Positions 1 through 12,555 of a stretch of DNA of 64,000 bases are shown in pieces (within the stretch, counting starts at the first letter, position 1; each line of letters opens with the position of its first letter). The stretch is from Kalmusia sp. IMI 367209 (taxonomy: Eukaryota; Ascomycota; Dothideomycetes; Pleosporales; Didymosphaeriaceae). Under the pieces are notes generated by a model. It had not been told where the DNA came from, made no database searches, and worked only from the letters and a program-made list of their open reading frames with translations. The stretch covers positions 558,001 to 622,000 of the forward strand of contig JAPEUQ010000010.1 of assembly GCA_027946365.1 (NCBI GenBank), read 5' to 3'. A program made the position numbers and the translations under genes.

Positions 1-1110
1 GCTATGAAAAAGACTCGCAATTGAAGTAGGAATTGCAAAAGTGGTCAGCTGGACTTTAATCTAATTCAGCTCTTGCGGCCGTGTAGCTCGATCATCTGGA
101 CTCATGCTTTCTACTCGGGCATCTCACCTACCCGCGCATCGCAGATCACAAGTTTTGATGACATCCTGGAGCTGTCTTGATTCCCCAGATCATGTACACG
201 GCTACGTGCTGACCGGCATAAAGAACACCCTCATGCGGGGGCTTTTCGTATTGCCTCGTATTCGGCGGTGTGTTGTGCTATTTTGGGGCCCAACGTCCAA
301 GAACTGTGACCTTCACTAAGCTGTTCCATGACCGTAGCTTCAAGCATCAATGAAGAACTACATAATGATAAAAGGAAATTATGATGGTGAAGGAAAGCTT
401 GCTCGTCGTTGATACAAGGTGCCTCCAGCATACGCCAAGCCACTAATATGCTTAGGAGGAAGGATCAACTACGACTGGATCAGTGGACTTGTGCTCTTGT
501 GCATTTTCCTACCTATCGGAAAGACATCCTTTTCCATAAAAATATGGTCCGGTGCAAAGATGCACAAGCTTTGGTGGTGCCGAGTCAATCTTCCAGTAGT
601 GAGCCGCCGCAATCTACCTTACTACATTACTGTGTGCAGGTGCAGCACATCAACAGGGCCTCAAGACTATCTTCTTCTATACTCTAAGATAAGGAGCCTT
701 TAGGATATCATAAGTTTCCAGAAACATGACTTTAGACCAGTTTTGCCCCTCTTCTCCCATTCCTCAGGCATCTATAAGTAAGTCCTGCAATGGCATTTAA
801 CAGTAAGAGTCCTAGATCACAGCCCATGTGCCTACTCAAAACACCATTTGCTTGCGAATCTCATCGATCGGGTTCGACGGCGAACTGACCATGATGGAGA
901 CATACAGCCTTGAACAGCAGACTCGATACGTCTACTTCTACTTCTACTTCTACTTCTGATTCTAAGTCTAAGTCTGTTTAATTCCATACCAGTCCAGAAA
1001 ACCAGCTCCAGCTCCAAGACCCAACACACCCAACCCACAAAAATGCACACACAAGCCGCTCCAAACGCTCAACAAGTGCGACCCCCCACTCACCCAAGGT
1101 AGGAAATTCT
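1..1110. other. Intergenic, no gene seen
   Basis: I see no convincing coding region here. Open frames of 70-94 codons exist but overlap each other on several frames and show no recognisable domain. The stretch lies downstream of the F-box gene that ends at 1111 on the minus strand, so its right edge should hold that gene's 3' untranslated region. One hexamer repeat is listed separately. Confidence 0.6.
931..975. repeat. TCTACT/CTAAGT-type hexamer microsatellite
   Basis: A run of CTTCTA units is followed by the related TCTAAG units. On the minus strand one frame reads as an Arg-Ser run, which is a translation of the repeat and not evidence of a gene. Confidence 0.85.
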
Positions 1111-3067
1111 TTACAAGCCATACCCCCTCAGCCAGCGCAACTCACGAGCCTGCATCTCCAACGCGCGCCTCATCTCCCTGCCAAACTCCCTGCGCCTCTC
1201 CTCGTCGCTCTCCGCCTCGTCGAGCGTGCCGCCATCGAGGAGCGCGTTCTCGAAGCCGTTCTGCGCGCGCCCAAACGACACTTGTCCCAGGCGACCGTCG
1301 CCCGTCCAAAGGACGATGTTGTCTTCGCCAAGGCGCACGTTGGCAGCGCGCGCATCGACGCCGGGGGCTACCGTGGTTAGGATCTTCTGCACGATGTCGC
1401 CACCGGCTCCGCTGGGGTTCCCCAGCTCCCCGTTGGCAGTGTTGCTGCTGCTGCCGCCTTTGGTCTCGGCGTTGATGTTGAGGCGGCGGACGGGGGAGAC
1501 GCCGTCTCGCTCGACCCACTTGAGGTCGCCGTCGCCGTCGGCAAAGACGAGGCGCGCGCCGTGGGCGGCCACGCTGAGGAGCTTGGAGCGGCTCGCTGTC
1601 TGCCGGTTCTGGTAGCATGCGTGGTGGTTCCGCGTGGTGCGTGTGTCGGACGAGTTGATGGAGCGGGCGGGGTCGGACGAGAGGCCGTAGAGCTCGAGTG
1701 AGCCTTTGCCCTTGTACTCGCCTGCGGCGACGAGCGTGTGCCCGGGTGTCTGCTTGGCTTGCTTGACGAGGGAAGAGCTTGCGTGCGGGCGGTATGTGCG
1801 TAGGTCGTGCGGGATGAAGGGGTGCGGGATGGCGGTTAGGCAGGAGAGGCGGGCGCCTGAGTGCACGGCGCCACGCAGACGGGGGAAGAAGCGCCGGTCG
1901 AAGTTGAGGAAGCTCGTGAAGCGGCCCGCGACCCAGATGTCGCCGTTTGCGTCCCACTCGCGGGTGGTGGGGAGGTGCAGGATGGAGAGGGCGCCGGGTT
2001 GGGCGAGGGAGACGTGGCCACCAAAGTCTCCTGTTTCTAGGCGCGAGAATGAGGATGGGTTGGTGGCAGTGGTGCCGCCTATGAGCTCGCACCGTGCTAA
2101 TGGCGGTATGGATGGCGGCTTGCGCGTATCGTGGAGGTGCAGAGTCCAGTTCGTGCCGACAGTGAGGGGCGTCGGGTGTCGTGCTTCAGAGAGGGCCGTG
2201 ATAGGGAAGGGATACGGGGTCCTGGATACGACCTGCAGTGTGCGCAAGTCGACTTCGTTGAGCGTGTTCTGCACGGCGAAGAAAGCCTTCTGCTGCCTGC
2301 TATCCACGCTCACGCACTCCACAGCGCCCGTCTCGGTCATGACGGCCTGGCTCTGGCTGAGTCTAGTAGCGTAGTCTAGATCCGAGCCCTTATCTGGAAG
2401 AAGGCCGACCGTAGTCCTGGCGATGATGCTGCCCTGGCGCTCGCTGCTTGCACACGCATCCCATATGCTGATGCTGCCGTCCTCCAGCGGCGCAACCAGC
2501 TTGTCCGCCAACCCGCGATCATCATACAGTATCCCCGCGCCCGTAGCCTCGTGGTGCAAGTTATCGTCCCGGTGGCCATGCCTCGCATCCTGGAACCAGC
2601 TTATCGAGTGCGGTGCATGCCTCTGTATGAACTCTTGGTAGAAATCCACCTTCTCTCCAGGATACGTAGGGTCCCAATTCGCCAGCAGCGCCGCCCTCCG
2701 CTTCGACGCATTCTTCTGTACTTGTACGTCGGCACTCGGCGCGGTAGGGTCATGTGTGCCCGTAGGAAAGGCATTCGCGACTTCGTTGGCAGCTCTGATA
2801 AGCTCTGCGAGGCGGGGATCGATGTCGTCCGTGGGTAGCAAACGCCGGCGTCTGCGCTCGCCTGCCGAGTGCTCGAAGCAAAGCTTTTTCCAGAGATTGT
2901 TGTCGCGGGAGAGACCGAGGAACTGGCGCGAGACGTATTGCAGGCCTACGAGCTCTTCGGGTTCGAGGTCTAGGTGGGGCGTGTCAGTTCCGGCTACCTG
3001 GAAGCGTTCCGAGAAGCAACTTACATGCAATAATCTGAAGAATGATCTCGTCTGGCAGATGGTGCAT
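1111..3067 (-). CDS. F-box protein with WD40-like C-terminal region
   Basis: Two exons: 3067-3025 and 2969-1111, with a 55-bp intron (donor GTAAGT, acceptor CTAG) at 2970-3024. Splicing gives 633 aa and restores an F-box at the N-terminus: LPDEIILQIIA joins directly to YLEPEELVGLQYVSRQF, followed by NLWKKLCF. Neither exon alone shows the whole motif, which supports the splice. The rest has beta-rich segments such as KLVAPLEDGSISIWD that look like degenerate WD40 blades. F-box proteins recruit substrates to SCF ubiquitin ligases through Skp1, so a substrate-receptor role is inferred from family; the substrate is unknown. An in-frame ATG at 3166 would add 33 residues; I prefer 3067 because F-boxes usually sit near the start. 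Confidence 0.8.
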
Positions 3068-3639
3068 GTTGTCTGGGCAGGGGCCGATCAGACCGGAGCT
3101 AATTGCAACAACGAGAAAGGATGTGGATATATAAGAAGACAATGTACGCCTTGTCGCGAGTATCAAGGGCTCCAGTGCCTCGGGAATGAGGGCGGAAGGG
3201 CTGACGACATCGGACGAACTACCAGCCTAACTTTGGTTGGCATAGCGCCTCAAACACTGTACAATACATAAATCAAGCTGCGTACACAAAAAGCTTATTC
3301 GAATCTTGAATTCTTAAGCATGGACTATCCGCGGTGCTTGTGTCGCATAAACATGCAACCGCCTCATATCTCGAGGGCGATGCCTGACCTATATGCTAGC
3401 TCATGGCGACCATCTGCATGTATACCATTTCCCATGCCATATACGCCGACATCCGACAAAGAAAAGGGTATCAAAGCTCCCACGTAAATACGCCGTGAAA
3501 TGTTTCATGTAACAAACAAAAACGCCGTCTCGACTCACGTCGCCCTCTAAGGATCCAACGACACGAATAGGCTGATTATAGTTGTGAAGCCCACGAACTT
3601 CACCAGGTTTGTGACGCATGGTGAGAATTAAGTGTCCAC
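3068..3639. other. Intergenic between two minus-strand genes
   Basis: This is the upstream region of the F-box gene and the 3' flank of the SNF2 gene. A 72-codon minus-strand frame at 3401-3619 has no recognisable feature. No RNA gene or repeat was found. Confidence 0.6.
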
Positions 3640-6600
3640 TTACAAGCCGAACAGGTTACGAAGCTCACCTACCGATAATTTGGTCAGGCTATTGCCAGCA
3701 CGCTCGTCCAGGGCCGTGTTGATAATGTCCCTCTTCTTGTCTTGTAGCGCGCAAATGCGATCCTCAACCGTCTCGGGGACCAAGACCCTGTGGACGTGTA
3801 CCTCGCGCTTCTGAGGCATTCGATGAGCTCGATCGACAGCTTGATCTTCAACGAATGGGTTCTGTCATGTGTAAGCAGCGTTTCAATGTTCACTATTCCT
3901 GAGTCGCCGCATTACTTACCCAGAAGGGATCAAGCATGATGACCTGAGAAGCTTTGTTCAGATTCAGTCCCGCATTGCCTGCTTTGATGGAAATGAGCAT
4001 GATATTCTCGTCTGCATTATCCATGAATTCGTTCACGGCATCGACACGATCATCAAACCTCATGCTGCCATCATAACGTTGGTACTTGTACTTCTTCTTG
4101 GAGAGAGGAACTTCGAGGAGATCGAGCAACGTAGTAAACGAAGAAAAGATAAGAGTCTTTTCCGTAGGATCATTTGCCCGGATGTTGGCAAGGAGTTCCA
4201 TCGTCTTGTCAATCTTGGCTGAGCTCTTGAACTCCTTGCGAAGACGTTTGAAATACTTTTTCCTAGCTGCTCGGTTGCGGAGAGATAACTTCTTCAGCTG
4301 TGCTAGATTGAGTGTTGCCTCGACTTTCGCTTTGCCTTTGCCCTTGTTCCTGCTCGGCATAGCAACAGCAGCAGCTCCCGAATCATCGGACACAAACCTG
4401 TTGCGCACGGTCATCTCCATGCCATCATCGTCTACATCATCGTCGACGATGAAGCCCCCCAGCGTTGGATCCTTGGCATCAATGTCATCTTCATCATCGC
4501 TGCTGTCATCATACTCGGATTCGTCCTCGTCCTCTTCGTAGGTCTGCTTTTCTTCGTCCAAGCCAGATGAGATATCTCCGGTAAGCGCTTGGCGAAGTTC
4601 CTCATATTTATCCGGACAGAAGACTTTGCAGAAGTGGCGGTAATCAGTAATGCGCTCAGAACTCAGGGTACCACGACAATGAGGACACTTTGGAGAGCTG
4701 TTTTCGTTGCCATCTTGGACGGCGCGTGCAGGATCGACGAGCTTTTGGAAGCATTCGCCACAGCATGTGTGTCCGCAAGGAACGATGATCGTCGGGTTTA
4801 TCTCTGTCTCGTAGCAGATTGGGCATTCAAATCCGTCGACCTCTTTCAGGCGACGAACAACGTCCGGTCCAAGCAACCTAGTAGCAGTCAACAACCTGTT
4901 GTGAGTGTTCCTTAAAGTTACTTACTGAGCGCGACGTTTGAGGTCGTCCTCTGCAATCCCGTCCGTTGATACTTGCACGCCCAGGTCCTTGACTAGGTGG
5001 GGGTGACAGCAAATCTGGCGCAGGCGCAACAACATCACGAGGATATTTGCATAGTTATTGCTCACAGTACCCTTCTTGAGGTAACGATTGAACTTGATCT
5101 GTGACCTAGTTTCGACAGCTTTGTATAGCTCATGCTCTGCGTCGGAAAATTCAACACTGGTCTTCTCCACGTGCTTTGGAGGTAGATCACAGATAGGCTT
5201 CCCGTCAACAATTGTCGTCTTTTCACGCCGCAAAGTGATGGATTTGATCAGCGCTTGGAGGCGATTCATGCCTCGCTCGCGGCTGACATCGTGGTTCCCC
5301 TTGATAGGCTTGACAAAGTGATCATTGAACGCAGTCCACGTTTGATATGGATTTATGTGCAGGAAGCGGATTAACGGATATAATTCCTCAATTGAATTCT
5401 GCATGGGCGTTCCCGTCATGCACAATCGAAGCTCGGACTGCAGTTCGGTCGCGGCTTTCGAAGTAAGAGTGCTTCGATTCTTGATACACTGGGCTTCATC
5501 CAATATGACTCGATACCACAGGCAGTCTTCTCCAAGGAGTGCGAGTCTATCCTTCGCCGAGCGCCTGAAGTGTGGATCCCGACGCTCGCGGTCATTAGCC
5601 TCTGATTCTTTCCGTGTCTCGATGCGTTTGAGCTCATGGGCTAGGGTTCCAAACGTGGTTAGGACAACATCGTATTTCCGAAGCGTACTGAAATCGGCCT
5701 TCTTGCCATTCCGATGATAGGTATATACGCTAAGGCGGTGAGTGGGCCGGACATGACGCTCGATTTCCTTCTCCCACTGCCGCATCAGAGCCACAGGAGC
5801 AACAATCAAGGTTGTCTTCCTAGCCTGATTCCTGGAAGGGTTGGCTAAGACCAACGATAATCCCTCGATGGTTTTGCCAAGTCCCATCTCGTCGGCCAAG
5901 ATGCTGCCCTTATTCTTGCCCTTTTCCATGTTGAGAAGCCATGCTAGAGCTTGCTTTTGATGCTCCATGAGAGTCGAACTCATGGCCTTGGGAGTTTGTT
6001 CTCGTGGGATGTCATCTTGGCACTTGATGCTCTCGATAAGTGCGTTCACGACATCGGGGTCCGTTCCCGGTGAAGGTGATGGTGAGAATATCGGCCCTGG
6101 ATCATGTCCTGGTCTAGCGTTCGGCAACGACAGGTTCAACGGTGGAGGAAACAGACCGTTACGTACGGGCTGATTGTGTGCATAACCACCAAGGGCGGGT
6201 GTCGGCGTGACCATGAACTGAGCAAGGTCGTCGAGGCTCATTGCATCATTAACAAAGGCGTCAGCGGGCATGCTATGAGCTTGCACCGGTTGGTACGTAT
6301 GAAGCAACTCCGGGAAGGGGTCACTAAAGTTCTGTGGCATCGTCGACTGCAGGGAGAAGAGCTCCTCATCGGTGAGATCGACAGTATTGCCGCTTATCAT
6401 GGGATCGGTCTGGCGGGACCGCTTGAAGGATGACTCTGGCGGCCACGCCCCTGGCATATCGAAGTCGATGGACATTGGGGAGCCCGGGCTCTCATGAAAA
6501 CCGTTACGCGGATAGTCGCTGTCTGATCCGGATGGCTCTCGAGGGCGCTTACGAGGTGCGTCGCTCCATTCCGTGGCGGAACCTGGAGTGGCAGACGAGA

Positions 6601-6802
6601 CGTCTTGTGATTGAAAAGGCGGTAAGATTTGAGCAAGACAGCCGCAAAGGTTCTTGATGTGGTCGTCGTAGTAGGCCTTATCGTGAGCGTAGGTAGATTC
6701 CGAAGGGTCCATTGAGGATAGGAGCGCGTCGATGAATGTGATTTCAGCCTCAACGGACGCCGGATTGGTCAAATCGCAGTCTGGGATGTAGAGCCGGTCC
6801 AT
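3640..6802 (-). CDS. SNF2-family ATPase with internal RING finger (Uls1/Ris1-like)
   Basis: Three exons, 6802-4926, 4877-3920 and 3861-3640, with introns of 48 and 58 bp, give 1018 aa. The helicase core is complete: Walker A DEMGLGKT near residue 305, DEAQ near 435 in place of DEAH, and CMTGTPMQN. A C3HC4 RING starts near residue 644 (CPIC, CGHTCC, CPHC) and sits between the two helicase lobes, as in Rad5, Rad16 and Uls1. The C-terminal lobe (YDGSMRFDDR, GNAGLNL, DQAVDRAHR) is only continuous after removing both introns. The N-terminal part holds VDLTDEE (about 141-147), a good SUMO-interacting motif, which points to a SUMO-targeted ubiquitin ligase and DNA translocase of the Uls1/Ris1 type. 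A nuclear role in genome maintenance is inferred from family. Acidic runs lie between RING and C-lobe. Confidence 0.88.
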
Positions 6803-6903
6803 GTTGGGAGTCTAAGGCGTGTGAAATGGACGGTGCGGTTTTGCGGGATGCAACCAAGATTGGCGTAGAGAGTGCGACTTCTCGACGCTGCTGCACTGTC
6901 CGC

Positions 6904-6937
6904 GCTGGACACTGTGCCGTGCTGGACACTGTGCCGT
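6904..6937. repeat. 17-bp direct tandem repeat, two copies
   Basis: GCTGGACACTGTGCCGT occurs twice back to back about 100 bp upstream of the SNF2 start codon. It could be a duplicated promoter element, but only the duplication itself is visible. Confidence 0.85.
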
Positions 6938-7656
6938 GGGGCGAAGCGGAGAGCGACGTGAACGGGGCGGAAAAGCAGTGCAAGGAACAGCAGCAGCAAT
7001 ATCTGCAAAAAGCAAAGTGCGGGCGCAAGGCTAGATCAGGCAGCCGAAAGAAGGCAACTGTTGCACCAGTAGCAACAGCAGGTGCGACATAGACCAGGCG
7101 CACAAACCACACTTCCAGCCTTGGTGGATGAACTGGCCAAAGAGTAGCGAGCGGCGGACGGGGCTTATAACGGACTGCAAGGCAGCCTCAAGAACGCCCA
7201 TGTCCTGCGACGGCGGTGAAAGTGAAGTGAGGTGTAGAGTCGTGGTGAACGGTGAATCGGGAAATCGACGTGGAGTGGGAGCCGTCGCGCACCACCCCCA
7301 TTCACCCACACGTCTATCAATAGGGCCAGCTTGCGGCGCTGAGCCTTCCGGTGAAAAGCCCCCCCTTTCAGTCCCGCCGCCCCATAGATGCCAGCCAACG
7401 AACGCAAACAATCGCCCCAGGCTGCTGGGACACCAGGTGTGAGCTGTCGTGCCGTTACAAAGCTGGCAGCCTTTTTAGAGGTCGTTGCAGCGACATGCAG
7501 CTGATGCGCAAACAATCAGAGACTTGGCGAGTGCACACTCCGCTGAGCGCGCCGCCCCATGGCAAGCATCGGAGCTGAGTCCGCGCCGGCGGAGACGAGC
7601 CCATGATGGCAACGTACAGAGGCGACGCGAAGGGGACGCGGGGACGGGTGACATGG

Positions 7657-7686
7657 CATCTTGTGCCATCTTGTGGCATCTTGTGG
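7657..7686. repeat. 10-bp tandem repeat, three copies
   Basis: CATCTTGTGG-type units occur three times in a row; the first copy has one substitution. Confidence 0.8.
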
Positions 7687-8476
7687 CAGCGATTTTTGAG
7701 TGTACTATGTAATCGATCGCATCGGGGATCATACTTGATGGTCTGCTCACTTTGGATCTCTGATCGGTAAACCCTGTCTGTGTTTTACATGCTTTGACGA
7801 ATCGTGTCCGGTAGTACATTGGTGGGGCTCTCCCTTACTCACTTTCACCCCTCGTCGTCTAAATTCTCGTCGTGTTGGTCCAAAGTCTAAATCGGGACGT
7901 GTTGGGAGATGACCCGCGCCACAAGTACAAGGGATGAATGCACGATTGGTTTCATAACACGCAAATATGGTAGCTCAACCAAAAAAAGAAAACCAAGAGA
8001 GAAGAAATGTCAAATTCGAAGACTGTGTCGTGAACCCCCATCCTTCCGTCCTGCAAATCCCTCCAAATCCCAGGCCAAAAAAAAAAAAGCATACTGTAAC
8101 CCAAAACCCCATAAGTCCAAAAATGAACTCCTTCCATGCAACCAAAATGGCCCTGGCGGGCATTCGCAGCCCGCCACGCACCCTCTCTGCCCAACACCTC
8201 TGATGCACTACTCTTAACGCATATGACCCATAGTAAGAATACGTAGCACAACGATGACAAGCCAGAACCCAACGCCAGAAAATGTAGGAGAGATGAGAAC
8301 CGTCGACTAAGCTTGGGCTGCATATGCCAGCTCTACCAATGTTTCCTTTGGGGTATCCGCTAAAACACACCAATCGCAACTTGACTTCAACTCGATTGCG
8401 CAGAACCGACATCGTTATGAACACACTTTCGCAGGCTCTAACTGCTATGCGATCGTAGCAACAGCTGCTAGGTCTA

Positions 8477-11400
8477 TTAGAGGCAGCTCCAGTCGCGTTT
8501 GAGCCTTTTACTTACTCTATCTACAGGGTCCGACTGATCCGCAGCCAAAAGCGACGGACTGCCACCAGCCGCGGCACCACGCTCTGTATAACCTCTTGGT
8601 TCCATATGCGGTCTTGGATGCACCGATTTCGACGGTGTTGACGTGGGACTATTTGATGGGAGGCTTAGTTCTGGAGCAGTCATGTGCTCCATGGAATGCC
8701 GTTGCTCATGGTCATACAGATGGCCACCCATGGTGGCACATCGCAAAATGGTTTGGATGAGCTGATTCTGCCTCAGCGGCTTCGAGAGGTAGTCGTCCAT
8801 CTGGGCTGCAAGACACTTCTCACGATCGCCTACCATGGCATGTGCAGTCAACGCAATGACGGGCGTAGATGGAATGGCATTGTCGCGTTCCCATTCACGA
8901 ATCTTCGCAGTAGCCTCAAATCCTCCCTAAACAACATTGTTAGTGAAAGACACCCGCAGCGTAGAATGACTACACAACTTACCATCACGGGCATCTGCAC
9001 ATCCATGAGAACACAGTCATATCTCTTCTTCTGGATGTGTTCGAAAGCCTCCAAGCCGTTGTTCGCTACCGTTACCCGGTGATGATACTTCTCCAAGATT
9101 CTGACAGCGAGCTTCTGGTTGACAGCGTTGTCCTCGGCAAGCAGGATACTAAATGACTTCGAGTGATCCGAGACCAAAGGAGCTGCTCGGCCATCAAGCG
9201 CTGGGATGAGTGCGTTGCCTAGATCTATCGGCAAGCAAGGTGTGGTCATGTAGCTCGAGATACCGTTCTCAAGTGCTGAACGAAGACTTATTGACACGCG
9301 TGGGGTAAGCATGACCAGTGGAATGTACTTGAAGCGCTCAGCAATTCGAAGCTCCCTTGCTGTCCTTTCGTTATCGACGATCACGCAGTCGAAGCCCATA
9401 TCCGCAGTGCGCTTGTCCGAAGCCGGGACATCATCAATGGACCTGATGACAACCGGAGAGAGATCGAGCAACCTCAAGTGCTCTTCAATTTCATCTGAGA
9501 AACCTGTATGGCCCTGGTCTACGAACAGCACGGTGTGCTTGCTGTAGGGCGCTAGCTGCGGCTGGATGGCGCTTGGGTCTGGGTTTCCGGCGCGGACCCT
9601 GCAGGTGAAGTAGAACACACTGCCCTTTCCGTAATCCGAGGTGACCCACATCCTACCACCCATAAGAGTAACGAGTCGCTTCGAGATCGATAGACCCAAA
9701 CCGGTTCCACCGAACTTTCGCGTTGTAGATCCATCCGCTTGCTGGAAGGTGTCGAAAATGAGGTTTAGCTTGTCCCCGTGAATGCCAATACCAGTATCGG
9801 ACACGGCAAATTGGAAGACGTATTGACCTGCGACTTGTTCCTGGTCTAGCGCCATGGAAATGGCGACCTTGACTTCTCCATGCTCGGTAAATTTGATAGC
9901 GTTGCCCACGAGGTTGAGAATAATCTGTCTCAGCCTGAACGAATCACCGACGACATAGTCAGGAACATCGAATGAGACGTCGTAAGCAAGATTGAGCTTC
10001 CGCTCATTCGCTCTTGTTGACAATGACTTGAGCGCATTGAAAATTGTGCCTCGCAGGGAGAATGGAATCTCTTCCATGACCATTCGATTCGCTTCGATCT
10101 TGCTGATGTCGAGAATGTCATCAATGATTGTTAAGAGCTGGCCCGCCAAGTTATGGACGATGGTCAGCATTTCGCGCTGAGAGTGTGTCAGGTCAGTGTC
10201 GAGGGTGAGTTGAGTCATTCCGATGATGCCGTTCATGGGCGTGCGAATCTCGTGCGACATGTTGGCGAGGAACTCGGACTTGGTCTTGTTCGCCAGTTCT
10301 GCAGCCTCCCTGGCAGCCGTGTTCCTTTGGATACTCTCGCGCAAACTGGAAACCATCTGATTGATCTTCCGCTTCAATTCGTCCATCTCGCCAGATGCCT
10401 CAACGGTGATCTGCGTGAACTTGCCCTCCATGGCTGCATTGGTGATGTCGCCAAAGGCGCGCACCTGAGAAGTCAAGTTCTGAGCCATGGTATTGACATC
10501 GGTTGTGATTTCTTTCCAGCGTCCATCGATGTCTTGCACGTCGGCTTGGCCACCCATCTTTCCGTCAACACCCACATCGCGAGCAACGCGCTTCACAGCG
10601 AGCGACCAGTCGTCCAAACGGATGACCATGTCGTTGATGGTGTCCTTCAAGAGTCGGATCTCGCCCTCGGCGTCTACGTGTACTCTCCTGCTCATGTCAC
10701 CCTTGGCAATAGCCTGTGTGACCTCTGAGATACTTCGCACTTGCAGAGTAAGATTCTGCGCCATGGTGTTGACGTTGTTGGTCAAGTCTTTCCACTTGCC
10801 CTCGACATTGTCGACCTGTGCTTGGCCGCCCAGAATTCCATCCGTGCCGACTTCGCGAGCGACTTTGCTCACTTCCTGGGCAAACGTGTTTAAGCGGTCC
10901 ACCATGGTGTTGATCGTGATCTTGAGCGAAAGGATCTCGCCCTGAACTTCGGCCTTGACTTTTCTGCTCAAGTCGCCGCGAGCGACGGCAGTCGTGACTT
11001 CTGCAATCTCTCGCACTTGGGTGGTAAGATTCATGGCCATGCCGTTCACGTTCTCCGTCAAATCCTTCCAGGTTCCTTCGACTCCGTGAACGGTAGCTTG
11101 ACCACCAAGCCGGCCTTCCGAACCGACCTCTCGGGCAATCTTGGTGACTTCGTGTGCAAATTGCTGAAGTTGGTCCACCATCAAGTTTATGGTATTCTTC
11201 AACTCCAAGATTTCACCCTTGCATTCAGCTTCGACCTTGCGGTTGAGATTGCCTTGAGCGACGGCAGTTGTGACCTGGGCAATATCTCTGACCTGAGTGG
11301 TGAGATTTTGAGCCATGGCGTTCACGTTGACTGTGAGTTCGTTCCACATGCCTTGGACTCCAGCTATCTCGGCCTGTCCACCGAGCTTGCCCTCAGTACC

Positions 11401-12555
11401 GACATCCCTAGCCACTTTGGTGACTTGTGTAGCAAATGACTGAAGCTGATCCACCATGGTATTGATCGTCTGTTGTAATTGTAGAATTTCGCCTCTTGCA
11501 GGTCGTTCGATCTTTTTACTCAAATCTCCGTGCGCCACAGCGGTGGTGACTATGGCGATTTCGCGCACCTGTTCGGTAAGATTCTTGGCCATTACGTTTA
11601 CTGTTCATGCGCATTAGCGGGGGAGCTGGTTCGAGTTCAAGGGACACAAGCAAGACGTACCACTGTCTGTCAATTCTGCCCAGATGCCATCGACGCCCGG
11701 TAGATTCGCCTGGCCACCGAGTCTGCCTTCGGTACCGACCTCCTTGGCCAGATACGTGACCTGACTGGCAAATTCTTGCAATTGGTCCACCATTCGATTT
11801 ATGGTGCGCTTGAAAAGTGTGATCTCTGGGTCCATTTCCTTGGCGTGAATCAAAACCTTCTTGCTCAGGTCGCCCATAGCGACGGCTGTAACAATGCTTC
11901 CAATTTCCCTCAGCGCCTTCTGGAAGGCCAAGTTGGCCTGCTGGTGCTTGCCTAGTTCTCGCTTCAATGCGCCAATGTCCTCGATGCCATGCGCGAATGC
12001 TGTGTTCTGGTTGTTCAGCTGCTTGTTGACCTCGGCGCTCAGATTGTCGATGTGCTCGCGCTGGTTCTTGATCTGATCGGCTTGCTTGTTCAAGTGATCG
12101 CGCAGATAGTTGAGCTGCTCCTCGGTAAGCGCAGCGGCAGGTACATCCGAGTCGCCGTTGGGCTCCTTTGCAGCCAGCCAATTGTTAACCCATGTCGCCC
12201 GCTGCTCCTTGTACGAGCCGCGACGGTCTGGGGTGCTACCATTGCGGGTGGCAGGCGCCGAGGAAGGAGTGTACAAAAACGGAGCATTGGCGGGCTCGCC
12301 AGGCGTCATGGGGAACGTGTGGTTGTCTACGACGTTGGCCTTGGCCTCGAGGTATTGGACGCGGGCAGCGAGCGCGGCGAGCTCCTTTTCCAGAGCAGCC
12401 TTCTCTGTCGAGTCCGGGCCCGCAAGGGCAACGGCGTTCTGCTTTGCGCCATTCGCGGCGATCTGGGCCCTGAATGAGGCATCGAGGCCTGGGTCGTGCT
12501 GTCTGGCGAGATTCTTTACGAAATCTGACAGTCCTTGATAGGTGTCGGCGGTCAT
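8477..12555 (-). CDS. nik1: Group III hybrid histidine kinase, six HAMP units (Nik1/Os-1)
   Basis: Three exons, 12555-11661, 11600-8983 and 8926-8477, with introns of 60 and 56 bp, give 1320 aa, normal for the family. A coiled-coil-like N-terminus leads into five complete 92-residue HAMP repeats plus a sixth partial one; each starts like [13 protein letters not shown] and ends near VNTMAQNL. The first intron falls at the end of repeat one. Then come HisKA with phosphoacceptor His near 748 ([11 protein letters not shown]), HATPase ([25 protein letters not shown]) and a receiver with Asp near 1165 (LMDVQMPVM). The receiver is only complete after removing the last intron (PVMGGFEAT, then [10 protein letters not shown] and SKPL). 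There is no membrane segment, so it is cytosolic. Orthologs feed the Ypd1-Ssk1-HOG pathway and are the target of dicarboximide and phenylpyrrole fungicides (family knowledge). The exact C-terminus may differ if a GTAAGT near 8507 is used. Confidence 0.95.

Larger units (their letters stand above)
6803..8476. other. Intergenic between the SNF2 and nik1 genes
   Basis: It contains the promoter of the SNF2 gene on the left and the 3' flank of nik1 on the right. Many overlapping open frames of 60-150 codons occur on both strands in the GC-rich left part, none with a domain or plausible splice continuation. Two short tandem repeats are listed separately. An A-rich run lies near 8080. Confidence 0.55.

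Noticed and set aside
1142..2374. Arg/Pro-rich 316-codon minus frame and 222-codon plus frame inside the F-box gene
   Set aside because: Shadow frames of the 639-codon real frame in GC-rich DNA.
7952..8424. 123- and 149-codon minus frames with hydrophobic stretches
   Set aside because: They overlap each other in different frames, lie in the nik1 3' flank and include an A-rich run; no start context or homology.
10153..11439. Long plus-strand frames (up to 191 codons) opposite nik1
   Set aside because: They are antisense to the conserved HAMP repeats and mirror their periodicity.
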